This document shows, piece after piece, positions 27,480 to 36,197 of a stretch of 64,000 bases of DNA (position 1 is its first letter; every line of letters starts with the position of its first letter). The translations under genes were made by a program, and so were the position numbers. The stretch is from Flavobacterium palustre. GTDB lineage: Bacteria > Bacteroidota > Bacteroidia > Flavobacteriales > Flavobacteriaceae. Where the stretch lies: positions 62,510 to 126,509 of the forward strand of contig NZ_BMGA01000007.1 of NCBI RefSeq assembly GCF_014639535.1, written 5' to 3'. Below the pieces are notes generated by a model. The model was given only the letters and a program-made list of their open reading frames with translations, was not told where the DNA came from and ran no database searches.

Positions 27480-28337
27480 TTAATCTTCTGCTACGATAGG
27501 TCTTTTTTCCATTTCTACAGCAACATTCATTAAATAAGCAACTCCACTTTCATTCACCATAGTCATATTAAGTGTGTCTAACATCGCTAACTTTTTAGTC
27601 ACTAAACCATTAAACTTATTGTAAGAAATATTCATTTCTTTCAATCCGTTTAATTTCTCAAGAGCTAAAGGCACTTGTCCTTGAAAATTATTTTCAAACA
27701 AACTTAAATTTGTTAATTGAGTCAGGTTAGCAATATCAGGACTCAAAGTACCACTCATTTTATTACTGTTTAACAATACTGTTTTTAAAGATTGCATTTG
27801 GTAAAACGAAACCGGTATTGCACCTTCAATGTCATTATTAAAAACCGCTAAAGTTTCTAAATTTTTCAAACTGCCAATATTCGTAGGCAACTGACCAGAA
27901 AGTCTGTTCATGTATAATTCTAAGCTTTTCAAATTACTTAAATTACATAATGACTCCGGAATAGCTCCAGTAAAACTGTTAAAAGACAAATCCAGAACTT
28001 TCAATTCTTTTAAATTCCCTAAACTGGCAGGAATATTTCCTGACAACTGATTTTTGTGCAAATTCAATGTTTGCAAACTCTTTAAATCACCCAATTCAGC
28101 CGGTAACACTCCTGCTAAATTATTATCTTGTAAATCAAGAGCAATTACTTTATTGTTTTCAACTTTAACACCTGACCAGGCAGTCATCGGTTGTGTCAAA
28201 TCCCATTTTACTTTCCATTGGCTACCATTAGTAACTTCATACAATTTTACAAGTATTTCTTTATCAGAAAGCGTCACATTAGCCATCATTGAAAATGAAG
28301 CTAAAATCATTAAAAATAGAGTAAATATTTTTTTCAT
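27480..28337 (-). CDS. Secreted leucine-rich-repeat protein
   Basis: I start this at the ATG at 28337, which opens a good signal peptide (MKKIFTLFLMILASFSMMAN), rather than 26 codons upstream; the product has 285 residues. After an N-terminal cap with NGSQWKVKWDLTQPMTAWSG come about eight 23-24-residue repeats of the plant receptor type (LQTLNLHKNQLSGNIPASLG, LKVLDLSFNSFTGAIPESL). No C-terminal type IX sorting domain is present, so the protein may stay in the periplasm or be surface-attached by other means. LRR proteins usually bind other proteins; the partner is unknown. It converges with the MIOX operon. Confidence 0.88.
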   Translation of the reverse strand: MKKIFTLFLMILASFSMMANVTLSDKEILVKLYEVTNGSQWKVKWDLTQPMTAWSGVKVENNKVIALDLQDNNLAGVLPAELGDLKSLQTLNLHKNQLSGNIPASLGNLKELKVLDLSFNSFTGAIPESLCNLSNLKSLELYMNRLSGQLPTNIGSLKNLETLAVFNNDIEGAIPVSFYQMQSLKTVLLNSNKMSGTLSPDIANLTQLTNLSLFENNFQGQVPLALEKLNGLKEMNISYNKFNGLVTKKLAMLDTLNMTMVNESGVAYLMNVAVEMEKRPIVAED

Positions 28338-28516
28338 ATCTCCGCTTATTAAATTTCGATGCTTAAAAGTACAACAAAACACAGTTAAAACACCAAAAAA
28401 ATCGACGAAATACACAACAAAGCCTAAAACAAAAGATTTAATCTTACAAAAAATACCAAATCAATTTACATTTATTTTTATTTATATTTGAACCAATAAC
28501 CTAAAAAACCAAACCT

Positions 28517-29002
28517 ATGGAAATTAATTTCTTAGCACTATTTGTAGCGGCGTTATCCACTTTAATAATTGGATTCATCTGGTACAACCCAAAAGTATTT
28601 GGAACCATCTGGATGAAAGAATCAGGATTGACTGAAGAAAAAATGAAAGGGGCCAATATGCCTGCTATCTTTATTATGGCGGTATTTTTTGCCTTTTTGA
28701 TTGCAATGATTTTACAATTTCTAACCATTCATCAATGGGGTGCATTCGGAATGATTGGAGGTGGAGGTGCAGCAGAAGTAAAACCTTCTTATGCGGCTTT
28801 TATGAACGATTACGGAACCGCTTTCAGAAGCTTTAAACACGGAGCCTTGCATGGTTTTCTGGCAGGACTTTTTCTTGCTTTTCCCATGACGGCAACAAAC
28901 GCATTATTTGAACGAAAAAGCTGGAAATACACTTGTATCAATAGCGGTTACTGGATGCTGTGCTTTATGATTATGGGTGGAATTATCTGCGCCTGGCAAT
29001 AA
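28517..29002 (+). CDS. DUF1761 family membrane protein
   Basis: This 161-residue protein has four predicted membrane segments. The opening FLALFVAALSTLIIGFIWY followed by NPKVFGTIWMKESGLTEEKM is the usual DUF1761 start. The function is unknown. A possible -7 element TATATTTG lies at 28483-28490, about 27 bp before the ATG, without a clear -33 TTG. It ends in a hairpin shared with the convergent gene at 29047. Confidence 0.85.
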   Translation: MEINFLALFVAALSTLIIGFIWYNPKVFGTIWMKESGLTEEKMKGANMPAIFIMAVFFAFLIAMILQFLTIHQWGAFGMIGGGGAAEVKPSYAAFMNDYGTAFRSFKHGALHGFLAGLFLAFPMTATNALFERKSWKYTCINSGYWMLCFMIMGGIICAWQ

Positions 29003-29010
29003 AACAAACA

Positions 29011-29042
29011 AGTTCCTCTCAATTATTAGTTTGAGAGGAACT
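29011..29042. terminator. Bidirectional terminator between DUF1761 and pterin dehydratase genes
   Basis: A perfect 12-bp stem (29011-29022 with 29031-29042) and an 8-nt loop, with TTTATTT on the right and AAAACAAA on the left. It serves both convergent genes. Confidence 0.85.
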
Positions 29043-29046
29043 TTAT

Positions 29047-29325
29047 TTAAAACAGTTTTTCTATTGCTTTGGCTAAATCAAAATCCTTATCCGTGACACC
29101 GTTTGCATCATGGGTCGATAATCGAATGTTCACCTTGTTGTAAACATTAAACAATTCAGGATGGTGATTTCTGGTTTCTGCCAATAATCCTACCTGAACG
29201 ATAAAAGCAAGTGCCTGATTGAAATTTTTAAACTGAAATTTCTTTTCTATGCCACTATTTATAAATGCCCAATTAGTCAATTCTGACAAAAAGGCTTGCG
29301 CTGTATTTTCACTATAAACTTCCAT
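29047..29325 (-). CDS. 4a-hydroxytetrahydrobiopterin dehydratase
   Basis: This 92-residue protein has the family signature [20 protein letters not shown] followed by [16 protein letters not shown], with the conserved His-His-Pro, Tyr and Asp. It dehydrates 4a-hydroxytetrahydropterin, recycling the cofactor of aromatic amino acid hydroxylases or a related pterin. Its length is normal for a single-domain PCD/PhhB enzyme. No phenylalanine hydroxylase gene is nearby. It is transcribed toward DUF1761 and shares that gene's terminator. Confidence 0.93.
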   Translation of the reverse strand: MEVYSENTAQAFLSELTNWAFINSGIEKKFQFKNFNQALAFIVQVGLLAETRNHHPELFNVYNKVNIRLSTHDANGVTDKDFDLAKAIEKLF

Positions 29326-29413
29326 AGTCTTCTTCTTTTTCTATAAAATTAGTTAATTTCTACATCTAAACTGCTCAATAAACTTAAAATAGTACCTTCG
29401 CTAATAATTAATT

Positions 29414-30571
29414 TTGGAACGATTGAACCCATCCTATTCATTTAAAATATACAATTCTGTCCCGGAACTCCCTACTCAATGGGATGATTTGGCAACAAGT
29501 ACTATTTTTCTTAATCGAAAATATTTAAGAATTCTGGAAACTGCAGCACCTGACAATATGATTTGTCATTTTATTGCAATTTTCTGCAACGAAGAAATTA
29601 TTGGCATTGCCGTTTCTCAATTTTTAGATTTAAGCCAAATTCCCTCTTTTGGAGAAAGAGACAGTTGTTTGAGAACCAAAATCAGGAATTTTGTTTTTAA
29701 AAGATTTGGTTCCAAAGTTTTAATCATTGGCAATAATATGCTTACCGGACAAAATGCTTTTGCTTTTAACTCCAAAAACCCAACCAAAGAACTCGTCAAA
29801 CTATTAAAAAAAGCCACTGACAGTTTAGAAAACATTTTGAAAAAACAGGGAAACAAACCACATCTTACTATTTTTAAAGATTTTTCGACAACAGAGATTG
29901 AACTATTCAACATTCAGGAATATGATTCGTTTTATCGGTTTTCCACCCAACCTAATATGATTTTTAACATTAAAGATTCCTGGCATGTTTTTGACGATTA
30001 CATATCCAATAAAAACAAAAAGTATCGCGACCAGTACAAAAGAGCCCGAAAAAAATCAGAAGGCATCAGCAAGAAAAAAATGAGTCTCGAAGACATTCTG
30101 CAATACCGGGAACGCATTTTTGATTTGTATCTGAATGTTGCTAAAAAAGCCGCTTTTAATACTTTTTACCTAAATGAAAATCACTTTGAAATTTTCAAAA
30201 AAAACCTAAAAGACCATTTTTTGTTTTACGGCTATTTTGAAGACAATACATTAATTGGTTTTAATACCTTAATCAAAAACGGTTCGGATATTGACACTTA
30301 TTTTCTGGGCTATGACGAAGATTTTCAAAAAGAAAAAATGTTGTATCTCAATATGCTCTACGACATGATAGGCTATTCGATTAATAAAAAATACCGACGT
30401 ATTATTTTTGCCCGAACAGCCTTAGAAATAAAAAGTTCAGTAGGTGCCAAAGCCGTAGCTATGTATGGACTTATCAAACATAACAATCCTTTTTTAAATT
30501 TATTTGTATCCAGAACTTTCAGCTATTTTGAACCTAAAATGGAATGGCAGGAAAGAAATCCTTTTAAATAA
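29414..30571 (+). CDS. GNAT-like/FemAB-like acyltransferase family protein, TTG start
   Basis: This 385-residue protein is of uncertain function. The C-terminal half (GYFEDNTLIGFNTLIKNGSD then IDTYFLGYDEDFQKEKMLYL) resembles the GNAT fold of BioF2/FemAB-like acyltransferases. The start deserves note: an in-frame TAA lies at 29405-29407, and there is no ATG before codon 45 or so, so the TTG at 29414 is the best start. A near-consensus -7 box TACCTTCG (29393-29400) lies just upstream, giving a very short leader. It converges with the lipid kinase gene 4 bp away, with no terminator between them. Confidence 0.65.
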   Translation: MERLNPSYSFKIYNSVPELPTQWDDLATSTIFLNRKYLRILETAAPDNMICHFIAIFCNEEIIGIAVSQFLDLSQIPSFGERDSCLRTKIRNFVFKRFGSKVLIIGNNMLTGQNAFAFNSKNPTKELVKLLKKATDSLENILKKQGNKPHLTIFKDFSTTEIELFNIQEYDSFYRFSTQPNMIFNIKDSWHVFDDYISNKNKKYRDQYKRARKKSEGISKKKMSLEDILQYRERIFDLYLNVAKKAAFNTFYLNENHFEIFKKNLKDHFLFYGYFEDNTLIGFNTLIKNGSDIDTYFLGYDEDFQKEKMLYLNMLYDMIGYSINKKYRRIIFARTALEIKSSVGAKAVAMYGLIKHNNPFLNLFVSRTFSYFEPKMEWQERNPFK

Positions 30572-30575
30572 AGGT

Positions 30576-31454
30576 CTAAATTTTAAGCATAGCCACTTTT
30601 AATTTTCTTGGAAAAAGACTGATCCGAAGTTCTGTTTCAGTGCCACAATATTCGCCATCAATTTGAAAATTTACGGCTTTGTTACAATTAATTTGCGCAT
30701 TAGTCGTAGAAATAACAACAACCGAATTGACTAAGCTTTCCATTTTGCCCAGTACAATTTTAGCAAAAACGGAAAAAGTTATTTTTTTTAAAATAATTAA
30801 TTCAAATTTCCCGTCGCTCATAATTCCAATCGGATTAATCATTACTCCGGTACCATATTTTTGTGAATTAGCAATAACAATCATCCTCGCCTTAGTTTCA
30901 ATGAGTTGTTGATTTGCATTAATAGTCACTTGAAATGATTTTCGAGCATGCAATAAGGTTTTAAAAACCTGCATACCATAGCCTAATTTTCCCCGAAGAG
31001 CACTTTTTTCATAATTTTTAATCAACTCTGCATTCAAACCCAAATCACTAAGATGAATACACATTTTATTATTAATCCTGATACAATCAATCAACACAAC
31101 ATGATCTTGAAAAGCAATGGCAATATTCTCTTCTTGAGATTGAATCAAGCCCAAATCGGTAGCTAATCCATTAGAAGAACCTACAGGCAAAATCCCAAAA
31201 ATAACATCTTCATCCTCTAATGCTTCGGCAACAATTTTGATGGTTCCGTCTCCTCCTGCTATTAAAACCCTCTCGGGATTAAATTGTTTGTAATAAGCTC
31301 TTATATTGTCTAAATCATTAACTCCTGTGGTTTCAAAACACATCAAATTCAGATCTAATTGTTGAGCATAATTAGCCACCTGCTCCATCAAAAAAGCCTT
31401 ATCAAGTCCTCCTGAAACAGGATTCACCACCATCATTACATTATTTTTCAACAT
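30576..31454 (-). CDS. Diacylglycerol/lipid kinase family protein (YegS/BmrU-like)
   Basis: This 292-residue protein has MVVNPVSGG at the N-terminus, GGDGTIKIVAEAL near 67-79 (nucleotide-binding loop) and LPVGSSNGLATDLGL near 94-108. These are the marks of the DAGK catalytic domain. The second, beta-sandwich domain includes NSQKYGTGVMINPIGIMSDG and NCNKAVNFQIDGEYCG. Such enzymes phosphorylate diacylglycerol, sphingoid bases or related lipids on the inner membrane face. A phosphatidate-phosphatase-like gene is divergent to it, suggesting linked lipid roles. The typical length is about 300 residues, so it is complete. Confidence 0.92.
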   Translation of the reverse strand: MLKNNVMMVVNPVSGGLDKAFLMEQVANYAQQLDLNLMCFETTGVNDLDNIRAYYKQFNPERVLIAGGDGTIKIVAEALEDEDVIFGILPVGSSNGLATDLGLIQSQEENIAIAFQDHVVLIDCIRINNKMCIHLSDLGLNAELIKNYEKSALRGKLGYGMQVFKTLLHARKSFQVTINANQQLIETKARMIVIANSQKYGTGVMINPIGIMSDGKFELIILKKITFSVFAKIVLGKMESLVNSVVVISTTNAQINCNKAVNFQIDGEYCGTETELRISLFPRKLKVAMLKI

Positions 31455-31516
31455 TTGATTTCCTTTTTACATTAAAATTAATTAATTTAGAATACACTAC
31501 AAAAGAAACCTTGTAA

Positions 31517-32482
31517 ATGAAACCCATCATAAAATTATATCGTGGTTATGCCAATGAGCAGGAACTAATTGTAATGGGACATGTTTTTTTGCCTACAAAA
31601 AAAGCAGAGTACGATTTTCAGGATAAAAATTTCAAAAATGCCAGTTCAATTATTGGAATGTATCGAATGAAAACCTGGCCAAATGCTGATATTTATCTAA
31701 AACACAACCATAAAATAATTCATACCCGAACACTAAAAGACGGTTACTTTAAATTTTGCATTCCGCTCAGTCAGGACAATTATGGCTGGATTGACTATGA
31801 AGTAAGTTTGAATTACAATGGCGAAACTATAGCTGCAAAAGAAAACTATATACGCCCAAAAATTGACCATCTGGGCATCATTTCGGATATTGACGATACT
31901 TTTTTAGTTTCCTATACGCTCAATCCGTTACGAAAAATGTACCATCTGCTGTTTAGAAATGTAAACCGACGTAAAATTTTTGACGATGTAACGGCGCATT
32001 ATCAAGCCTTGAGTCAGGCAGGCAGGGAAAACAAAGAAGGTCTTAATATCTTTTTTTATGTTTCCAGCAGCGAATGGAACCTCTACCGATTTATTGTTAA
32101 GTTTACCGAAATTCATCAATTACCGAAAGCCGTTTTACTGCTGAAAGACATTAAAACTAGTTTGCGAAATTTTTTCTGGACCGGCAGAGGCGGACACAAT
32201 CATAAATTTGAAAAAATCAAACACATTTTGGAATTTTATCCTAATTTAAAATATGTCCTTATAGGCGACGATTCACAGGAAGACCCCTATTTATACGAAG
32301 CCATTGCCAAAATTTTCCCTTTAACCATTCAGGCTATTTATATCCGGCAAACTGCGGAACACAAAAAAGCCAAAGTACTTAAAACCCTGCAAAATTTGGA
32401 AAGCCTATCTGTAGAAGTTTGTTATTTTAAGAAAAGTAAAGAAGCGATTGCGCACTCAAAAAAAATAGGCTTAATTACTTAA
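31517..32482 (+). CDS. APP1-like phosphatidate phosphatase domain protein (DUF2183)
   Basis: This 321-residue protein has an N-terminal beta-domain (about 1-115) followed by HLGIISDIDDTFLVSYTL (near 117-134), the DxDxT motif of HAD-like phosphatases, and YVSSSEWNLYRF, then HKFEKIKHIL and YVLIGDDSQEDPYLY near 250-264. This pattern is the APP1 catalytic domain, known in yeast as a Mg2+-dependent phosphatidate phosphatase. The substrate in bacteria is unproven. It is divergent from the lipid kinase gene by 62 bp. The last codons form part of a terminator hairpin. Confidence 0.88.
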   Translation: MKPIIKLYRGYANEQELIVMGHVFLPTKKAEYDFQDKNFKNASSIIGMYRMKTWPNADIYLKHNHKIIHTRTLKDGYFKFCIPLSQDNYGWIDYEVSLNYNGETIAAKENYIRPKIDHLGIISDIDDTFLVSYTLNPLRKMYHLLFRNVNRRKIFDDVTAHYQALSQAGRENKEGLNIFFYVSSSEWNLYRFIVKFTEIHQLPKAVLLLKDIKTSLRNFFWTGRGGHNHKFEKIKHILEFYPNLKYVLIGDDSQEDPYLYEAIAKIFPLTIQAIYIRQTAEHKKAKVLKTLQNLESLSVEVCYFKKSKEAIAHSKKIGLIT

Positions 32483-32490
32483 GCCTATTT
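32463..32490. terminator. Terminator overlapping the end of the APP1-like gene
   Basis: A perfect 12-bp stem (32463-32474 with 32479-32490), 4-nt loop, followed by TTC and preceded by A-run. It overlaps the last codons and stop of the APP1-like gene and can act for the convergent ABC-F gene as well. Confidence 0.8.
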
Positions 32491-32494
32491 TTCA

Positions 32495-34402
32495 TTACAA
32501 ATTATCTATTTCTTCCTGAACCAATTCCCAGTCCAATAATAGTTGGTCTAAATCTTCTTTCTTTTTGTTGTAAGCCTTGAAAAAGGCAGCATCTTCGATA
32601 TGCTTGTCATAATTAGAAGCCAGCATTTTATCGTCGTGCTGGATGTCTTTTTCTAATTGACTGATTTGGCTTTCAATTTTACTCAAACGGTTTTGTAACG
32701 TCTTGCCTTTCTTTTGATCTTCGTAAGATACTTTCTTATTCTCTTTAGGAGCTGCAGTTTTCACCACTTCTTTTTTCTCCACTTCACGCATATTTTCCAT
32801 ATTGCGTTGCTCCAGGAAAAAGTTGATGTCTCCTAAATATTCCTTTATTTTTTGGTCTTTGAATTCATAAACAATATTAGACATTCCCTGTAAAAAATCC
32901 CTGTCGTGAGAAACCAATAATAAAGTACCTCCAAATTTTTGCAAAGCTGCCTTTAAAACGTTCTTAGACTTAATATCCAAGTGGTTCGTAGGCTCATCCA
33001 TCAACAAAACATTGATAGGCTGCAACAACAATTTACATAACGCTAAACGGTTTCTTTCACCACCTGAAAGCACTTTTACTTTTTTCTCCACATCATCGCC
33101 ACGAAACAGAAACGAACCTAACATATCGCGCACTTTAGAACGATTACTATCTAATGCAGCATCTTCCATCGTTTGCAACAAAGTAATTTCACCATCTAAA
33201 TATTCCGCCTGATTTTGAGCAAAATAACCCAATTGTACATTATGCCCTAATTTGATAGTTCCGTCATAATCAAATTCGTTCACCAAAGCCTTGATAAAAG
33301 TCGATTTTCCCTGACCATTTTGTCCCACAAAAGCAATTTTACTTCCACGTTCCACCAACAGCGAAATGTCTTTTAAAATGGTTTTATCTCCATATGCTTT
33401 GGTTACATTTTCGGCTTCAATCACCACTTTTCCTGGTTCTTTAGAAACCGGAAACGAGATATTCATCACCGAATTATCGTCTTCATCCACTTCAATTCGC
33501 TCAACCTTATCTAATTTTTTAATTAAAGATTGTGCCATCGAAGATTTAGTAGCACTATATCGGAATCTGTCAATTAATTTCTGAGTTTCTTCTATTTTTT
33601 TAGCCTGATTTTTTTGAGTTGCCAATTGCTTTTCACGAAGTTCCTGACGCAATTCTAAATATTCAGAATAAGGTTTGTTGAAATCGTAAGCTTTCCCCAA
33701 AGAAATTTCAATAGTTCTGTTAGTCACATTATCCAAAAACATTTTATCGTGCGATACAATCACCACCACTCCCGGATAATTACGAAGGAAATTTTCTAAC
33801 CAAATGATACTTTCAATATCCAGGTGGTTGGTAGGCTCATCCAGTAACAACACATCATTATTTTGCAATAACAGTTTCGCTAATTCAATACGCATACGCC
33901 ATCCTCCTGAAAAAGTCTCAGTCTGATTATCGAAAACCTCTCTTTTAAAACCTAAACCTAAAAGAATTTTTTCGGTATCCCCTACATAATTGTAACCACC
34001 CAATAATTCAAAACGATGTGTATAATCAGATAAATCTTCAATTATTTTACTGTATTCTTCACTTTCATAATCGGTTCTGGTAACCAATTGATGATTGATT
34101 TCTTCCAGTTTTTTCTCTACAATTTTAATTTCGGTAAAAGCTTCGTAGGCTTCTTCAAGAACAGTTCTTCCACGTTCAAAATCAATATCCTGACGCAGGA
34201 ATCCCATTCGGATATCTTTTTCCTGAGAAATAACTCCCGAATCAGGTTTAAAATCGCCCGCAAGCATTTTCAACATGGTTGATTTTCCGGCTCCGTTTTT
34301 CCCTACCAGACCTACCCTGTCTCCGGCTCCTAATCGAAAAGTTACTTCTTCAAACAAATAAGTACCCCCAAACGAAACCGATAAATTGTGTATATTAAGC
34401 AT
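32495..34402 (-). CDS. ABC-F family ATPase
   Basis: This 635-residue protein has two ATP-binding cassettes in one chain without membrane segments. Cassette 1 has GLVGKNGAGKST, FSGGWRMRIELAKLL and LLLDEPTNHLDIES; cassette 2 has AFVGQNGQGKST, LSGGERNRLALCKLL and LLMDEPTNHLD. The linker (about 240-320) is charged and helical, and the C-terminal 100 residues form a coiled coil (LQNRLSKIESQISQLEKDIQ). ABC-F proteins act on ribosomes in translation stress or antibiotic protection. It resembles the Uup/YbiT-like housekeeping forms more than resistance proteins. It is divergent from the DUF983 gene. Confidence 0.95.
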   Translation of the reverse strand: MLNIHNLSVSFGGTYLFEEVTFRLGAGDRVGLVGKNGAGKSTMLKMLAGDFKPDSGVISQEKDIRMGFLRQDIDFERGRTVLEEAYEAFTEIKIVEKKLEEINHQLVTRTDYESEEYSKIIEDLSDYTHRFELLGGYNYVGDTEKILLGLGFKREVFDNQTETFSGGWRMRIELAKLLLQNNDVLLLDEPTNHLDIESIIWLENFLRNYPGVVVIVSHDKMFLDNVTNRTIEISLGKAYDFNKPYSEYLELRQELREKQLATQKNQAKKIEETQKLIDRFRYSATKSSMAQSLIKKLDKVERIEVDEDDNSVMNISFPVSKEPGKVVIEAENVTKAYGDKTILKDISLLVERGSKIAFVGQNGQGKSTFIKALVNEFDYDGTIKLGHNVQLGYFAQNQAEYLDGEITLLQTMEDAALDSNRSKVRDMLGSFLFRGDDVEKKVKVLSGGERNRLALCKLLLQPINVLLMDEPTNHLDIKSKNVLKAALQKFGGTLLLVSHDRDFLQGMSNIVYEFKDQKIKEYLGDINFFLEQRNMENMREVEKKEVVKTAAPKENKKVSYEDQKKGKTLQNRLSKIESQISQLEKDIQHDDKMLASNYDKHIEDAAFFKAYNKKKEDLDQLLLDWELVQEEIDNL

Positions 34403-34443
34403 ATTTTGTGACTAATGTTACATGGGTACTTTTTCAAAAAATG

Positions 34444-34451
34444 TACCTTTG
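34444..34451 (+). promoter_or_regulatory. Probable -7 element upstream of the DUF983 gene
   Basis: TACCTTTG fits the Bacteroidota -7 consensus TAnnTTTG and lies 16 bp before the ATG at 34468. No TTG stands at the ideal -33 distance, so this is tentative. Confidence 0.4.
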
Positions 34452-34467
34452 ATAAAAATTTTTGCAA

Positions 34468-34848
34468 ATGTTAAAAAAAGGATCCAAACTAAATAGTATT
34501 TTAACAGGAAGTTGTCCGAAATGCCAAAATGAAAGCATGTATGTCGATAAAAATCCGCTTAATTTGGCTAATGTTTTAAAAATGAACGAAAAATGCTCGC
34601 ATTGCGGATTAACTTACCAAATAGAACCTTCTTTCTTTTATGGTGCCATGTATGTAAGTTATGGACTCAATGTGGGTATCGGAATTGCTGCTTTCATCGT
34701 TTCTTATCTGTTATTTCATACTTCACTAAAAACAGCATTTATTGTCATAATTGCCACCTTAGTAGTCTTATTTCCATTTGTACTCCGATGGTCAAGAAAC
34801 ATTTACATCAATATGTTTGTGAGTTACGACCCTGAATTTAAGAAGTAA
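34468..34848 (+). CDS. DUF983 family membrane protein with zinc-ribbon-like N-terminus
   Basis: I start at the ATG (34468) rather than the TTG two codons upstream; the product has 126 residues. Two Cys pairs, CPKCQ and CSHCG, form a probable zinc ribbon in the first 45 residues. IEPSFFYGAMYVSYGLNVGI and two membrane helices (about 55-75 and 83-103) follow. This is DUF983, of unknown function. The stop codon lies 2 bp from that of the convergent oxidoreductase gene. A small AAAGCTAGCTTT palindrome (34847-34858) spans both ends. Confidence 0.85.
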   Translation: MLKKGSKLNSILTGSCPKCQNESMYVDKNPLNLANVLKMNEKCSHCGLTYQIEPSFFYGAMYVSYGLNVGIGIAAFIVSYLLFHTSLKTAFIVIIATLVVLFPFVLRWSRNIYINMFVSYDPEFKK

Positions 34849-34850
34849 AG

Positions 34851-35903
34851 CTAGCTTTTATTTTTAGGTTCAAATCGTTTAATATTGATTTCCTTATCCA
34901 AAGGAATTCCATTTTCTATAGCATCAAATAAAGCTTTTGCCATTGCCGGTCCCAGCATCACTCCTCTGGTTCCTAATCCATTCAAAAGATGAATGGATTT
35001 GTAATCAGCATGTGTACCTACTAATGGCCGGCGATCTCTTACCGTAGGACGAACGCCTGCAAAGTGTGATACAATTTCAAAGTTACAATTAATAATTTCC
35101 CTGATACGTTCTACTAATTCCTGTTTTCCTTCTTCGGTAGGCGTATCGGTTTTGTCTTTCCAATTGTAAGTAGCACCAACTTTAAATAACCCGTCGCCAA
35201 GTGGAAGAATAAATACGGAAGTATTAATAATAACATCCAAATTCAATTCAGGAGCTTTAATTATAAAAAGCTCTCCCTTGGTTCCGTCCAAAGGCAAACT
35301 ATTAAAATACGGATTCGCATGCAAGCCGAAACCTTCGGCAAAAATGATATGTTTGGCTTCAATATTTTTATAGCGAATACTTTCCGGAAAAACTTCCAAA
35401 GCTTCGTAATCAAAAGATTCCTGTAGTAAAAACTGCTCCTGCAAAAGATAACTTTTATAATGCTCCAATAAAGAAGCGGTATCAACATATCCTGTATGTA
35501 AAACTTCGCCATAATTAAACGGTGAATCAATACCAGCATATTTTTTTGTTATAATCGAAGTCGATAAAAAAGGTACTAAAGACGGTTTATCAGAAGCTGC
35601 AAACCAATTATTCTGCTCTTCAATAGAAAAGAATTTTCGTAAAATAGGCGTTTTAAAATCTACTTTTATTTTAAGTTTTTGCTCTAAATTGACATAAAAC
35701 TGATTCATTAAAACCAATTGTTCCTGTGCTTGCCAAACTTCGCTGAAACGTTTTAAAATAACCGGATTATATAAACCACCTGCAATTTTGGATGAATTTT
35801 GCGATTCATCAGAAATAACAGCAATACTTTTATTATTTGCCAAAGCAATTTCGGAAAATGAAATTCCGGCTAAACCACAACCTACTACTAAATAATCAAT
35901 CAT
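34851..35903 (-). CDS. FAD-dependent oxidoreductase, DAO family
   Basis: I start at the ATG at 35903 (MIDYLVVGCGLAGISFSEIA), which places the GxGxxG FAD-binding loop right at the N-terminus as expected; an upstream ATG at 35951 adds 16 odd residues. The product has 350 residues. IAGGLYNPVILKRFSEVW near 39-56 and GVRPTVRDRRPLVGTHADY followed by LLNGLGTRGVMLGP near the C-terminus are typical of D-amino-acid-oxidase-like enzymes such as glycine oxidase or MnmC-type domains. The substrate is unknown. A possible -7 box (CAAAAATA on the plus strand, 35921-35928) favours the chosen start. Confidence 0.85.
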   Translation of the reverse strand: MIDYLVVGCGLAGISFSEIALANNKSIAVISDESQNSSKIAGGLYNPVILKRFSEVWQAQEQLVLMNQFYVNLEQKLKIKVDFKTPILRKFFSIEEQNNWFAASDKPSLVPFLSTSIITKKYAGIDSPFNYGEVLHTGYVDTASLLEHYKSYLLQEQFLLQESFDYEALEVFPESIRYKNIEAKHIIFAEGFGLHANPYFNSLPLDGTKGELFIIKAPELNLDVIINTSVFILPLGDGLFKVGATYNWKDKTDTPTEEGKQELVERIREIINCNFEIVSHFAGVRPTVRDRRPLVGTHADYKSIHLLNGLGTRGVMLGPAMAKALFDAIENGIPLDKEINIKRFEPKNKS

Positions 35904-35961
35904 ACCATTAAAATAAAAAGCAAAAATAGAGAAAAAACAAGCCAAACACATGAGTAAATTT

Positions 35962-36113
35962 ACCGCAAATTCGCAAATTTAAAAATGATTCTAATGTTGA
36001 TATTAATCGCCAATGGCAATATTTCACAAAATCAAAACTTGTAAAACTACTTCTATTATCAATTCAGTTTAGTCGCTAAAAGAATATTATTTTAAAATTT
36101 GCAAATTTGCGGT
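35962..36113. repeat. Small inverted-repeat unit (MITE-like)
   Basis: The 24-bp ends 35962-35985 and 36090-36113 are inverted copies of each other with about two differences; the core is ACCGCAAATT(C/T)GCAAATTT. The 150-bp unit has no ORF. A related arm occurs at 47144-47167. It lies between the oxidoreductase gene and the gldN terminator. Confidence 0.6.
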
Positions 36114-36145
36114 TACTAAAAAAACGACTGTGTTTTGCTTAAAAC

Positions 36146-36177
36146 AAAAAACTCCTACCATCAGGTAAGAGTTTTTT
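36146..36177 (-). terminator. Terminator of the gldKLMN operon
   Basis: A stem of about 14 pairs with one mismatch (36146-36159 with 36164-36177), loop ATCA, and a T-run on the minus strand. It lies 21 bp past the gldN stop codon. Confidence 0.85.
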
Positions 36178-36197
36178 ATAGTTATTATAATAAGGAA

